Shown piece by piece: positions 50,681-58,090 of a DNA stretch of 64,000 nucleotides (position 1 is its first letter; each line of letters opens with the position of its first letter). Under the pieces are notes generated by a model that did not search any database, was not told the DNA's origin, and saw only the letters and a list, made by a program, of their open reading frames with translations. This DNA is from Mycolicibacterium flavescens (GTDB lineage Bacteria; Actinomycetota; Actinomycetes; Mycobacteriales; Mycobacteriaceae). The stretch covers positions 4,898,001 to 4,962,000 of the forward strand of contig LR134353.1 of assembly GCA_900637135.1 (NCBI GenBank), given 5' to 3'. The translations under genes were made by a program, and so were the position numbers.

Positions 50681-51373
50681 ATGACATCGATAGGCGGGAA
50701 TCCGTCGCTCACCATGGATGAGCACGAAGAGCAGACGCGCGCGGCCCAACGACGTGCCGATCGATGGTGCATCGCCGGCACCGCGCTCATGGGCACACTT
50801 GTCCTCGGCATCATCGGCCTACCCGTGTTCTGCCGCGGCATCTACCTGTTGCGCAAGGCCCAGCGCGGCGGCTTGTCGGTCCGGCCGATGATGGTGACAC
50901 TGATCGGATACGTCATCATCCTCGACGCCGCGCTCAACAGCATTGGTTGGGCTCTGGACCTGTTCGCCAACCACGCGCTGATCACCCGTACGGTCTTCAC
51001 CGCGTGGGGCAATCTCATCGACGCGGGCTACTTCTGGCATTACAACGAACTCTGGATCGGCGGTGCAGGCGCACCGGGTGAGAAGGCGTGGGTGATGGTG
51101 TGCGTGCTGATCGCCTTCCCCATGCGGATCGCGGCCGCGATCGCGCTGCTGCAGATGAAACGCTGGGGTCACCAGTGGACGATCGTGACGTGCTGGTTCG
51201 GAGTCATCGTATGGACCGGTTACATCCTCAACATGACGATGTACGCCGACGTCCGGTACACGGCGGTCGGACTGCCGGTCTTCGGGTGGTGGGCTTTCAA
51301 CATCTTCTACATCACGCCGTTCCTGGCCATCCCGTACCTGCACACCGTCAACCGCGAGATCTTCTCCGACTAG
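50681..51373 (+). CDS. Polytopic membrane protein of unknown family
   Basis: A 230-residue protein with about five hydrophobic segments (near residues 31-53, 71-92, 136-156, 165-187 and 197-217). Striking features are charged or aromatic residues near the membrane, including YFWHYNELWIGG and the final YLHTVNREIFSD, and several His and Trp. It resembles a small membrane enzyme or carrier more than a transporter subunit, but I do not recognise it. ATG at 50681, four bases after the 39-residue ORF. Confidence 0.75.
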   Translation: MTSIGGNPSLTMDEHEEQTRAAQRRADRWCIAGTALMGTLVLGIIGLPVFCRGIYLLRKAQRGGLSVRPMMVTLIGYVIILDAALNSIGWALDLFANHALITRTVFTAWGNLIDAGYFWHYNELWIGGAGAPGEKAWVMVCVLIAFPMRIAAAIALLQMKRWGHQWTIVTCWFGVIVWTGYILNMTMYADVRYTAVGLPVFGWWAFNIFYITPFLAIPYLHTVNREIFSD

Positions 51374-51392
51374 CAGCCGAAAAAGGACCATC

Positions 51393-51812
51393 GTGACCAA
51401 CTCCGCTGTGGAACCTAAGGATTCGCCCGAGTCGCTGCCGCTGGGCACCACCCCCACCTGGGCGCGGATGCATAAATGGCTCAAGCGCGGGCTGTACGTC
51501 TGCCTGTTCGGGCTGGTCATCGAGGGGTCGCTGACCGTGCCGGTGATGGCGATCTGGTACGGGTGGCCGACGTTGTCGCTGAACGAGATCTGCAGCGAGC
51601 TTCTCAAGGTGCGCTTCTCCGACGACAGCCTGGAGTGCCAACAGCCCTATCCGATCGGCGGCCCACCGTTCGGTGGCGCACCCGAAGCGGCCGGCCAGCA
51701 AACCGCGCGCGACGAGTGGGGCATTCAGCCCAAGCCCAGGTACGAAAGCATTGGGTTCCGTGAACTGGTCAAGATCCACGAAGAACGCGTGGCATCCCAG
51801 TCGAGCCGGTGA
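51393..51812 (+). CDS. Single-pass membrane protein of unknown family
   Basis: A 139-residue protein with an N-terminal cytoplasmic segment, one transmembrane helix around residues 33-56 (GLYVCLFGLVIEGSLTVPVMAI), and an outer or second hydrophilic domain with two Cys (NEICSE, LECQQP). GTG at 51393 with AAAAGGA upstream. It follows the polytopic protein by 19 bases, and its stop is one base from the next start, so cluster and SDRs form one transcript. Confidence 0.72.
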   Translation: MTNSAVEPKDSPESLPLGTTPTWARMHKWLKRGLYVCLFGLVIEGSLTVPVMAIWYGWPTLSLNEICSELLKVRFSDDSLECQQPYPIGGPPFGGAPEAAGQQTARDEWGIQPKPRYESIGFRELVKIHEERVASQSSR

Positions 51813-51813
51813 C

Positions 51814-52410
51814 GTGACCTCGTCCACAGTGGTGGTCGGTCCCACCGGTGAGCTAACACGGACGCTCGCAACGGAACTCGACACCGTCACCGTGGCGCCG
51901 GGAGGCGAGCTACCGGCGGGTATCACGTGCGTGGTCATCGTCGTCGATTTCTGCCCGCGGCCGGTCGACGTAGCAGCTCTGAGCGGTGATGATTGGCATC
52001 GCCTCGTCGACGATTCGATGTGGCGAACGCTCACCGCGCTGCAACAGGCGCGGTCGGGTTTTTCGGGCGGCGGGCGAATCGTCGTCGTCGTTCCGACGAT
52101 TGGGATGGCGGGTGCCCCGGGGCTCGTCGCGTATACGACCGCGGTCGAGGGCATCCGCGCGATGGTGAAATCGGCTGCACGGCAGTGGGCTTCGCAGGGC
52201 GTCGGTACCAATCTCGTCGCCGTGCCGTTGTCCATGTTCTCCGAGGACGGAGCCACTGAGGCCGCTCATCTGACAGTCGCGGCCGTCACGGGCGATTCGA
52301 CCCTGACGCATACCGTCGCCGAGTCGGTGAAGTTCCTGCTGCGGCCCGATCTCGACCATCTCGCCGGGGAGACGATCGTCGCCGACGGTGGATCGGTGAT
52401 GCTGCCGTGA
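51814..52410 (+). CDS. Degenerate short-chain dehydrogenase-like protein (probably inactive)
   Basis: A 198-residue SDR-fold protein with an altered cofactor loop (VVVGPTGELTR instead of TGxxxGxG). The catalytic YxxxK reads YTTAV (Tyr107, Val111), so the Lys is missing, while the C-terminal HLAGETIVADGGSVMLP is normal. It is also shorter than usual. GTG at 51814. It overlaps the following intact SDR (GTGA), suggesting an obligate partner or regulatory subunit. Confidence 0.78.
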   Translation: MTSSTVVVGPTGELTRTLATELDTVTVAPGGELPAGITCVVIVVDFCPRPVDVAALSGDDWHRLVDDSMWRTLTALQQARSGFSGGGRIVVVVPTIGMAGAPGLVAYTTAVEGIRAMVKSAARQWASQGVGTNLVAVPLSMFSEDGATEAAHLTVAAVTGDSTLTHTVAESVKFLLRPDLDHLAGETIVADGGSVMLP

Positions 52411-53165
52411 CCCTCACCGGCTTGACCGCCATGGTCACCGGTGCCGGCGGTGGGGTCGGCCGCGGCATCGCGATGGCACTGGCCTTCGAGGGAGCCCACG
52501 TCGTTGTCGCTGCCAGGTCCGAGACCGGACAGGCGGTCGTCGACGAGATCGCCGCACGAGGTCATCACGCGACGTGGGCGCGCTGCGACGTGACCGACTT
52601 TGACTCGGTCGCTCAGGCCGTCGACCTTGCCGTGATGACAACCGGCCGACTCGACGCACTTGTGCACAACGCTACGAGCAATCGCAGCAGCCAACCGCAC
52701 CAGTTGATCGACGTCGACCGCGCGCTATGGACCGACCACTCCTCGGTGTCGCTGAGCGGTGCCCACCACTGCGCGGCCGCCGCCTTTGACGCGCTCAAGG
52801 AGCGCGGCGGCACATTCATTGTCATGACCTCGCCCGCCGGCATCGAAGGCAGCGCGACTCTGCCGCTCTACGCCACGATGAAGGGCGCGCTGCGCGGCTT
52901 CGCCAAGAGCCTGGCGCGGGAGTGGGCGCCCTACGGCATCACGGTCAACGTCTTGTCGCCCCTGGCGTATTCGCCCGCGATGACCGCTGCCATCGAGGCC
53001 GAGCCCGCCATGGAAGAGCGGCTAGCGCGACGGATCCCGCTGGGCCGTATCGGGGACCCGGAGCGCGACATCGGTGCCGCCGTCGCCTTCCTCGTCGGCC
53101 CGCAGGCGCGCTACGTCACCGGACAAACCCTGGGTGTCGACGGTGGCCACTACACGAATCTGTAA
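52407..53165 (+). CDS. SDR oxidoreductase (active partner)
   Basis: A 252-residue classical SDR. Cofactor motif MVTGAGGGVGRG, HNATSN at the NNAG position, catalytic Tyr and Lys in LYATMKGAL, and C-terminal YVTGQTLGVDGGHYTNL. It would oxidise or reduce a hydroxyl/keto group with NAD(P). GTG at 52407 overlaps the upstream SDR-like gene, so the two are made together and may form a heterodimer or heterotetramer. Confidence 0.88.
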   Translation: MTLTGLTAMVTGAGGGVGRGIAMALAFEGAHVVVAARSETGQAVVDEIAARGHHATWARCDVTDFDSVAQAVDLAVMTTGRLDALVHNATSNRSSQPHQLIDVDRALWTDHSSVSLSGAHHCAAAAFDALKERGGTFIVMTSPAGIEGSATLPLYATMKGALRGFAKSLAREWAPYGITVNVLSPLAYSPAMTAAIEAEPAMEERLARRIPLGRIGDPERDIGAAVAFLVGPQARYVTGQTLGVDGGHYTNL

Positions 53166-53417
53166 GGCCGGTGCTATAAACGGGCGACTTGCGGTGAAAC
53201 CATGCCACGCGCATTATCGCGTTGGCGTGTCGGTCGGTCTCCACTCGAGTTCGCGAGTCGCTTTGGAGTGGCCTGCTGGGGCCATGATGTGGAGCAGGCG
53301 AACTCCGTTGACGTTCATTGCAGATCTCGTCGCAGTAGTCGACTGGCGAGGTCGCACGGCGAGGGGGTAGGTGCACGCACCGCTATGCCGAATCGTGGGG
53401 GTGCGGCCCCCGTACGC
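53166..53417. other. Intergenic region without recognised genes
   Basis: 252 bases between the SDR stop and the end of the minus-strand TetR. Base composition is less GC-rich than the surroundings. Short ORFs across it are unsupported, and no clear terminator or operator was seen. Confidence 0.5.
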
Positions 53418-54062
53418 TTAGTCTTTCGCGTGTTCGAGTGTTTGGGTGGCAATGCCAGTGACGACTGCTTCGAGAAGCCTCTCGATGTGCTTCGCGTCGC
53501 TTTTGGACCTATCGCCGGAGGCATACCGCGTGAACAATCCCGCGATGAATGTGATGACCGCGTCTCCCTGAGCGTTGCGTACATCATCATCAACCGGACC
53601 GAGATTGACTGCCGTGATGGCGTCGTGCGTCATCGCCACAATCCGGGACACGAACAATTCGAATGTTTCGGCTAGGGCGGGATCCCTCGCCCCAGCCAGA
53701 AGCAGTTCTTGACGCGCAATGTTGAGCAGCAGCCCGTCGCCTCTGGACTGCATGACGATCAGTTCCGCCAATCGACCGAAGGGAGAGTCAGTCTTGGTCG
53801 CGGCATCAGTGACCGAACGCAGATTCTCGCAGTCTATGGCCGCGACTCGTTCGCCCACGCCGCGCAATAGTGCAGCCCTGGTTCGGTAGTAGTAAGACGT
53901 CGTGCCGTCCGGAACGTTAGCGGCGCGATCCACCTGCTGGTGGGTGAGCCCGCGCGAACCCTGCTCGGCGAGTACGCGGATACCCGCATCGCAGAGTTCG
54001 CGTCTTCGCTCGTCGCCGTCGCGTTTTCGTGGTGTGGCAATGCGCACGAGTGTATCGGTCAA
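53418..54062 (-). CDS. TetR family regulator
   Basis: About 214 residues. The helix-turn-helix is LTHQQVDRAANVPDGTTSYYYRTRAALLRGVGER, a variant in which TTSYYYRTRAALL replaces the usual YYHFxxKxxL. TTG at 54062 overlaps the stop of the SDR fragment (TTGA); a GTG at 54047 is an alternative. The 22-bp palindrome at 54414-54435 is a likely operator. The SDR fragment between regulator and operator is decayed, so the regulator may now serve mainly the plus-strand operon. Confidence 0.85.
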   Translation of the reverse strand: MTDTLVRIATPRKRDGDERRRELCDAGIRVLAEQGSRGLTHQQVDRAANVPDGTTSYYYRTRAALLRGVGERVAAIDCENLRSVTDAATKTDSPFGRLAELIVMQSRGDGLLLNIARQELLLAGARDPALAETFELFVSRIVAMTHDAITAVNLGPVDDDVRNAQGDAVITFIAGLFTRYASGDRSKSDAKHIERLLEAVVTGIATQTLEHAKD

Positions 54063-54400
54063 CGCAGGACCGTCCCCCCGTCGACGTTGATGACCTGTCC
54101 GTTGATCCAGGCCCACTCGTCAGACAGCAGGAAGGCGACAAGGGCCGCGATGTCGGTGGGTCGGCCGACCCGCGCAGCCCGGATTCGCTTGAGCGCCGAT
54201 TTCTCGAAGTCGGGCCACTGCGGCACAGCACGAATCGCCTCTGTCGCGGTGAAGCCCGGGGCCACGGCGTTGCATCGCACCCCCGTCTTCCCCCAGCGCG
54301 TCGCCACGTGCCGCGTAAGCGCGCCAACGCCCGCCTTCGAGCCGGCGGACGCCGGCCAAACCTTGCAGGCTCACGACCGCTCCTTCGAATCAAGGCTTTT
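54059..54400 (-). pseudogene. Truncated and frameshifted SDR fragment
   Basis: The C-terminal third of a short-chain dehydrogenase: SKAGVGALTRHVATRWGKTG, CNAVAPGF, RVGRPTDIAALVAFL and INGQVINVDGG. Upstream, a second frame encodes the preceding SDR segment (AVVSLQGLAGVRRLEG), so a frameshift lies near 54340-54360. The catalytic Tyr is absent at the join (SAGSK). The N-terminal cofactor domain is missing altogether; the fragment ends near 54400 against promoter DNA of the next unit. Confidence 0.78.
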
Positions 54401-54413
54401 CCTTGCACAACTC

Positions 54414-54435
54414 TACCTCTATAGTCATAGAGGTA
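54414..54435. promoter_or_regulatory. 22-bp perfect-arm palindrome, candidate TetR operator
   Basis: TACCTCTAT (54414-54422), spacer AGTC, ATAGAGGTA (54427-54435): nine-base perfect arms, one of the most symmetrical small sites in the window. It differs from the GAGAAY dyad. It lies about 350 bases upstream of the TetR start, just before the chimeric ORF. Confidence 0.62.
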
Positions 54436-54438
54436 TAG

Positions 54439-54499
54439 CTCTAGGGACGTAGAGGGGATCAGATAGTGGGCACCCATCGCGAAAGGCCCGGCGCCGACG
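54439..54499 (+). repeat. Duplicated 61-bp segment, copy 1 (promoter/5' end)
   Basis: Matches 58030-58090 at 52 of 61 positions by my alignment, without gaps. It covers the untranslated leader and first codons of the MBL gene. In this copy the ATG is changed to ATA, so translation would begin at the adjacent GTG. Confidence 0.85.
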
Positions 54500-54762
54500 G
54501 GGCTCCAAGCGGGCGGGTGACGTGCGCCGCTCAGATGCGTGACCTGATTTCGGTGATGCGCAGTCCGTACGAGCCGGACGGTGACGAACTCATCGATGAC
54601 ACCGTTCAGCGGATTCGTCGATGGCTCGCCGAACATCCGCAAGATCGGTTCGGTTCTGCCGCTTGCCCATCGGAGAGGTACGGCTTGATCGACGACGGAA
54701 TCGGGACCGCGTTCGACGAGTACTTCCCCACCTTCGACTCCGAATTACACAGGACTGAGTGA
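54466..54762 (+). pseudogene. Chimeric remnant: MBL gene 5' end joined to sulfotransferase 3' end
   Basis: A 98-codon open frame. Its start (GTHRERPGAD) is the N-terminus of the MBL protein at 58054 (VGIHRERPGVD). After a short unmatched stretch, MRDLISVMR, DDTVQRIRRWLAEHPQDRFG and FDEYFPTF correspond to the last 75 residues of the sulfotransferase at 60056 (MRDPLDVMR, EDTERRMRSWLAAHPQDHYG, FAEYLDTF). The P-loop is absent. It is best read as the residue of a duplicated MBL-SDR-sulfotransferase cassette whose middle was deleted. It lies one base before the next SDR gene and may still act as a leader. Confidence 0.78.
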
Positions 54763-54763
54763 C

Positions 54764-55528
54764 ATGCCCGAAACCGAGTCGAAGACAACCGGCCGCAGGC
54801 GAGTCCTGGTGACCGGCGCGGCCACGGGTATCGGCGCAGCCATCGTCGACGTCTTCGTGAATTCCGACGCCGACGTGGTCGCTACCTTCCATGAGGCACC
54901 GCCCCCGGAGCGCTCGCAAGCCACCTGGCGTCACTGCGACGTCACCAGCGTCGACAGCGTGAACGACACGGTCGACGCGGCCGTCGCAGCGATGGGAGGC
55001 CTGGATGCCGTCATCCATGCCGCGGGCCTCTGGCTGCCGGGGATCGCCGGAGCCATTACCGATGCCGACATCGATCGGCTCGTCTCGATCAATCTGCGGG
55101 GCACCATTCACGTTAATCAAGCCGCTCACCGAGTCATGCAGGGCTCGGGAGGCCGGATCATCAACTTCGGCTCCGCAGAAGCGGTGATGGGCAGCCCCAT
55201 TTCGGCGGTCTACGCGGCCACGAAGGGAGGGGTACACGCGTGGACGCGTTCCGCCGCCAAGGCGTGGGCCAGTGAAGGCATCACGGTGAACGCGCTAGCG
55301 CCAGCGATGCAAACGCCCGGAGCCGAGCGCCTGCGTACTTTTCTCGGCCCCGAAGGTGCGGCGTTCATGGACGAGAACCTGAAGCTGGCCATCCCGTTGC
55401 GCGGAGCTCTCGGCGACCCGGCTAAGGACCTCGGTCCCTTCCTGGTCTTCCTAGCCGGCGAGGGGTCTGGGTTCATCACCGGCCAACTGCTCGCCGTCGA
55501 TGGCGGCCTCGTCATGCTGGGCGCTTGA
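54764..55528 (+). CDS. SDR oxidoreductase
   Basis: A 254-residue classical SDR: LVTGAATGIGAAIV, HAAG at the NNAG position, catalytic VYAATKGGV, C-terminal FITGQLLAVDGGLVML. ATG at 54764, directly after the chimeric remnant. It heads a coupled group with the TIM-barrel isomerase, VOC protein and zinc alcohol dehydrogenase, which together look like a route for a polyol- or keto-type intermediate. The substrate is unknown. Confidence 0.88.
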   Translation: MPETESKTTGRRRVLVTGAATGIGAAIVDVFVNSDADVVATFHEAPPPERSQATWRHCDVTSVDSVNDTVDAAVAAMGGLDAVIHAAGLWLPGIAGAITDADIDRLVSINLRGTIHVNQAAHRVMQGSGGRIINFGSAEAVMGSPISAVYAATKGGVHAWTRSAAKAWASEGITVNALAPAMQTPGAERLRTFLGPEGAAFMDENLKLAIPLRGALGDPAKDLGPFLVFLAGEGSGFITGQLLAVDGGLVMLGA

Positions 55529-55553
55529 GACACCACACCAATCGGAGTACACC

Positions 55554-56366
55554 ATGGACCGGCTGGGCATCGAATTCCTGAGCATCTTCGGCATGCCGCC
55601 GATCGAATTCATCTCTCTCACCGCGGAATTGGGTTGCCACTACATTTCTACGGCGCTCTACGGGGTGCCGCTGCCCGAATTGGGTTACTCCACGTATTCG
55701 CTCAAGGATGACAAGCGTCTGCGGCGCGAAATGATCGGCGCCCTTTCCGATACCGGTGTGAAGATCTCGTTGGGTGAAGGATTGCTGATCCTGCCCGAAC
55801 GTGACTCCGCCATTCTGGCAGACGACCTCGACGTGATGGCCGAGCTCGGTGCCGAAAAGGTCAATGTCGTGAGCTTCGAGCCCGATCTACGCCGAAGCTG
55901 TGACGAGTTCGCTGCGATCACCGAGATGGCTTCGCAGCGTGGACTGAGTACAGTCACCGAAGTCGTCCCGGGTTTCACCGTCGGAGACCTCAACACGGGT
56001 ATGACGGTGGTTGAGTACGTCGACCGGCCCGAATTCCGCCTGCTGATCGACACCATGCACATCGCCCGGTTGGGCGCGCAGCCCGCCGACCTCGCAGCAC
56101 TCCCCGGGGACAGCATCGGATACATCCAGCTGTCCGACACCACGTTGGTCAGTCGATTCGACGACTACAACTTCGAGGCCATGAACGAGCGCCTGGTACC
56201 CGGTACAGGTGAGGTGCCCCTGAGGGAGTACCTGGCTGAACTCCCCAAGGACGTCGTCGTCGGCCTCGAAATGCCGCAACGCGAAGCGGCCCTGGCCGGT
56301 GCCGGGGCAGCCGAACGACTGCGACCCGGCGTCGACGCGGCGCGGGAACTACTCGGATCCCTTTGA
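55554..56366 (+). CDS. Xylose-isomerase-like TIM-barrel protein
   Basis: A 270-residue sugar phosphate isomerase/epimerase-type TIM barrel (AP endonuclease 2 superfamily). Metal-site segments are STVTEVVPGF (Glu), LLIDTMHIAR (Asp, His) and YIQLSDT (Asp). Family members isomerise keto/aldo groups, epimerise, or dehydrate. ATG at 55554, 25 bases after the SDR stop. A role in a non-sugar pathway is possible given the neighbours. Confidence 0.78.
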   Translation: MDRLGIEFLSIFGMPPIEFISLTAELGCHYISTALYGVPLPELGYSTYSLKDDKRLRREMIGALSDTGVKISLGEGLLILPERDSAILADDLDVMAELGAEKVNVVSFEPDLRRSCDEFAAITEMASQRGLSTVTEVVPGFTVGDLNTGMTVVEYVDRPEFRLLIDTMHIARLGAQPADLAALPGDSIGYIQLSDTTLVSRFDDYNFEAMNERLVPGTGEVPLREYLAELPKDVVVGLEMPQREAALAGAGAAERLRPGVDAARELLGSL

Positions 56367-56424
56367 TGGCCGTCCGACATTGTCCACGAGGAAAGGCAAC
56401 GAATATGGAAGAAGGACAACGAGA

Positions 56425-56910
56425 ATGAAGGCAGACGATCTGTACCACTGCGGGCTCGTCGTCGAAGACTTCGATGCCGAGATGGCATTTCTCACCGACG
56501 TAGTCGGTCACCGGTGGACTGAGACTATCGAGGTGGAGCAGACGGTCGAAATCGACGGCCGGGACGAGACCGTCCCCTTGCGGCTGGCGTTCTCGCTGAG
56601 CGAACCACGACTGGAACTCGTCCAGGCCGTTCCCAACACCGTGTGGACCCCTTCGACGTCGGGCCTACACCACCTCGGATACTGGTCCGACGACATCGAT
56701 GACGACATCGCGACACTGCGAGGAAGTCACTTTATTGTCGAGGGCCGGGGTCTGACCCCCGAAGGCGAAACGCTCTGGGCGTACTGCAAAGGACCGATCG
56801 GTCCGCGGATCGAACTCGTCAACCGCGTGATGCAGCCCGTAATGGAGAGCTTCTTCGGCATGGGGGAAACCCAACCCACACGCGTGGACGGCGATCGGTC
56901 GATCCCATGA
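56425..56910 (+). CDS. VOC/glyoxalase-fold protein
   Basis: A 161-residue VOC protein of the methylmalonyl-CoA-epimerase-like type: LYHCGLVVEDFDAEMAFL (His ligand), LHHLGYWSDDID (His), and GPRIELVNR (Glu). ATG at 56425; the stop overlaps the ATG of the alcohol dehydrogenase (ATGA). It may epimerise or isomerise the product of the adjacent isomerase. Confidence 0.8.
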   Translation: MKADDLYHCGLVVEDFDAEMAFLTDVVGHRWTETIEVEQTVEIDGRDETVPLRLAFSLSEPRLELVQAVPNTVWTPSTSGLHHLGYWSDDIDDDIATLRGSHFIVEGRGLTPEGETLWAYCKGPIGPRIELVNRVMQPVMESFFGMGETQPTRVDGDRSIP

Positions 56911-57917
56911 AGCAGGCGACAGTCATCGCCGTCGGCGAGACGGGGTTGATCGATGTTCCGAAGCCGCAAACCGGGCCGAACGACGTCCTGCTGCGCATGC
57001 GGGCTTGCGGTGTATGCGGGTCCGACGGAATCTACATATCCATGGGCGGGGTTCCACCCGTGGAGGGTCGCATGCCTCTGGGCCACGAACCCGCGGGTGA
57101 GGTCGTCGAGGTCGGCGCGCAAGTCGTAGGCATCCAGGTCGGGGATCACGTCGTGGTCAACCCGATGAGCGCGCCGAGCGGCATTATCGGAAACGGCGGC
57201 ACCACTGGGGCGTTGGCGCCGTACCTACTCATCGAGAACGCGGTGCGAGGACGCAGCCTCGAGGTGATACCCGAGCACGTGCCGTGGGAGGTCGCAGCGC
57301 TCAACGAGCCCATGGCCGTCGCCCTACACGGCGCCAATCGCTGTAACCCTCGAACCGGGGACAAGGTCGTCGTCTTCGGTGCCGGACCGGTGGGCCTCGG
57401 TGCGATACTGGCCTTCAAATCACTTGGCGTGGGCCACGTGATTGTCGTGGATCCGATCGCCGGCCGTCTCGAAAAGGCGCTGCAAGTTGGCGCTGACGCC
57501 GTGATCAATCCCTCCGAGGAGGACGTCGTCGCTCGCCTGCTGGAACTGCACGGCGAGGGCGAGTCAATGTTTGGAGGTCGGGTCGGCACCGATGTCTACC
57601 TCGACGCGGCGGGCGCGAAAGTCGTCGTCGACACCGTGCTGTCGGCGGCGAAGCGGGGTGCGCGCTTGACGATCGTGGGCGTCCACAAGGAACCCGTGTC
57701 GGTGGAGCTGCTCAACGTGATGGGCAATGAAATCGAGATCGTCGGATCCTGTGGGTACCCTGACGAAATCTTCGAAGTGACAAAGGATCTGGTTGCCAAC
57801 TGGCAGAAGTACGCCGTGATCGTCAGCCACAAGATTCCGTTCGATGATGTCGAGGAGGCGTTGCGGCTGGCGGCCACCGCCGGTGCCGCGGACAAGGTCA
57901 TCGTGACGTTCCCCTGA
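56907..57917 (+). CDS. Zinc-dependent alcohol dehydrogenase without structural zinc site
   Basis: A 336-residue MDR-family enzyme. Catalytic zinc residues are in CGVCGSD (Cys34, Cys37) and GHEPAGEV (His60, Glu61); the cofactor motif is VFGAGPVGLGA. The region where the four-cysteine structural zinc lobe normally lies (NPMSAPSGIIGNGG) has no Cys, as in some threonine/sorbitol dehydrogenase relatives. It oxidises a secondary alcohol with NAD(P). Coupled to the VOC gene by overlap. Confidence 0.87.
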   Translation: MKQATVIAVGETGLIDVPKPQTGPNDVLLRMRACGVCGSDGIYISMGGVPPVEGRMPLGHEPAGEVVEVGAQVVGIQVGDHVVVNPMSAPSGIIGNGGTTGALAPYLLIENAVRGRSLEVIPEHVPWEVAALNEPMAVALHGANRCNPRTGDKVVVFGAGPVGLGAILAFKSLGVGHVIVVDPIAGRLEKALQVGADAVINPSEEDVVARLLELHGEGESMFGGRVGTDVYLDAAGAKVVVDTVLSAAKRGARLTIVGVHKEPVSVELLNVMGNEIEIVGSCGYPDEIFEVTKDLVANWQKYAVIVSHKIPFDDVEEALRLAATAGAADKVIVTFP

Positions 57918-58029
57918 CGTTGCGCGCGACCATCTTGGGGCTAACCAATACGGGTCCGTGGTTCCGCCCAAGGCGCTGAGTTGCATCGGGGTCGGCCGGT
58001 TGATGGCCATTGTCGTTCACATGCAAAAA

Positions 58030-58090
58030 CTCTAGAGACGAAGAGGAGATCACATGGTGGGCATACATCGCGAAAGGCCCGGCGTCGATG
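58030..58090 (+). repeat. Duplicated 61-bp segment, copy 2 (leader and start of MBL gene)
   Basis: Partner of 54439-54499. It contains the intact ribosome site (GAGGAGATC) and ATG of the MBL gene at 58054. The match begins at CTCTAG, and the palindrome that precedes copy 1 is absent here. Confidence 0.85.

Noticed and set aside
53917..54642. 241-codon minus-strand frame across the remnant region
   Set aside because: Another frame of the TetR/SDR fragment region; composition is Arg-rich and only the SDR-like frames show family motifs.
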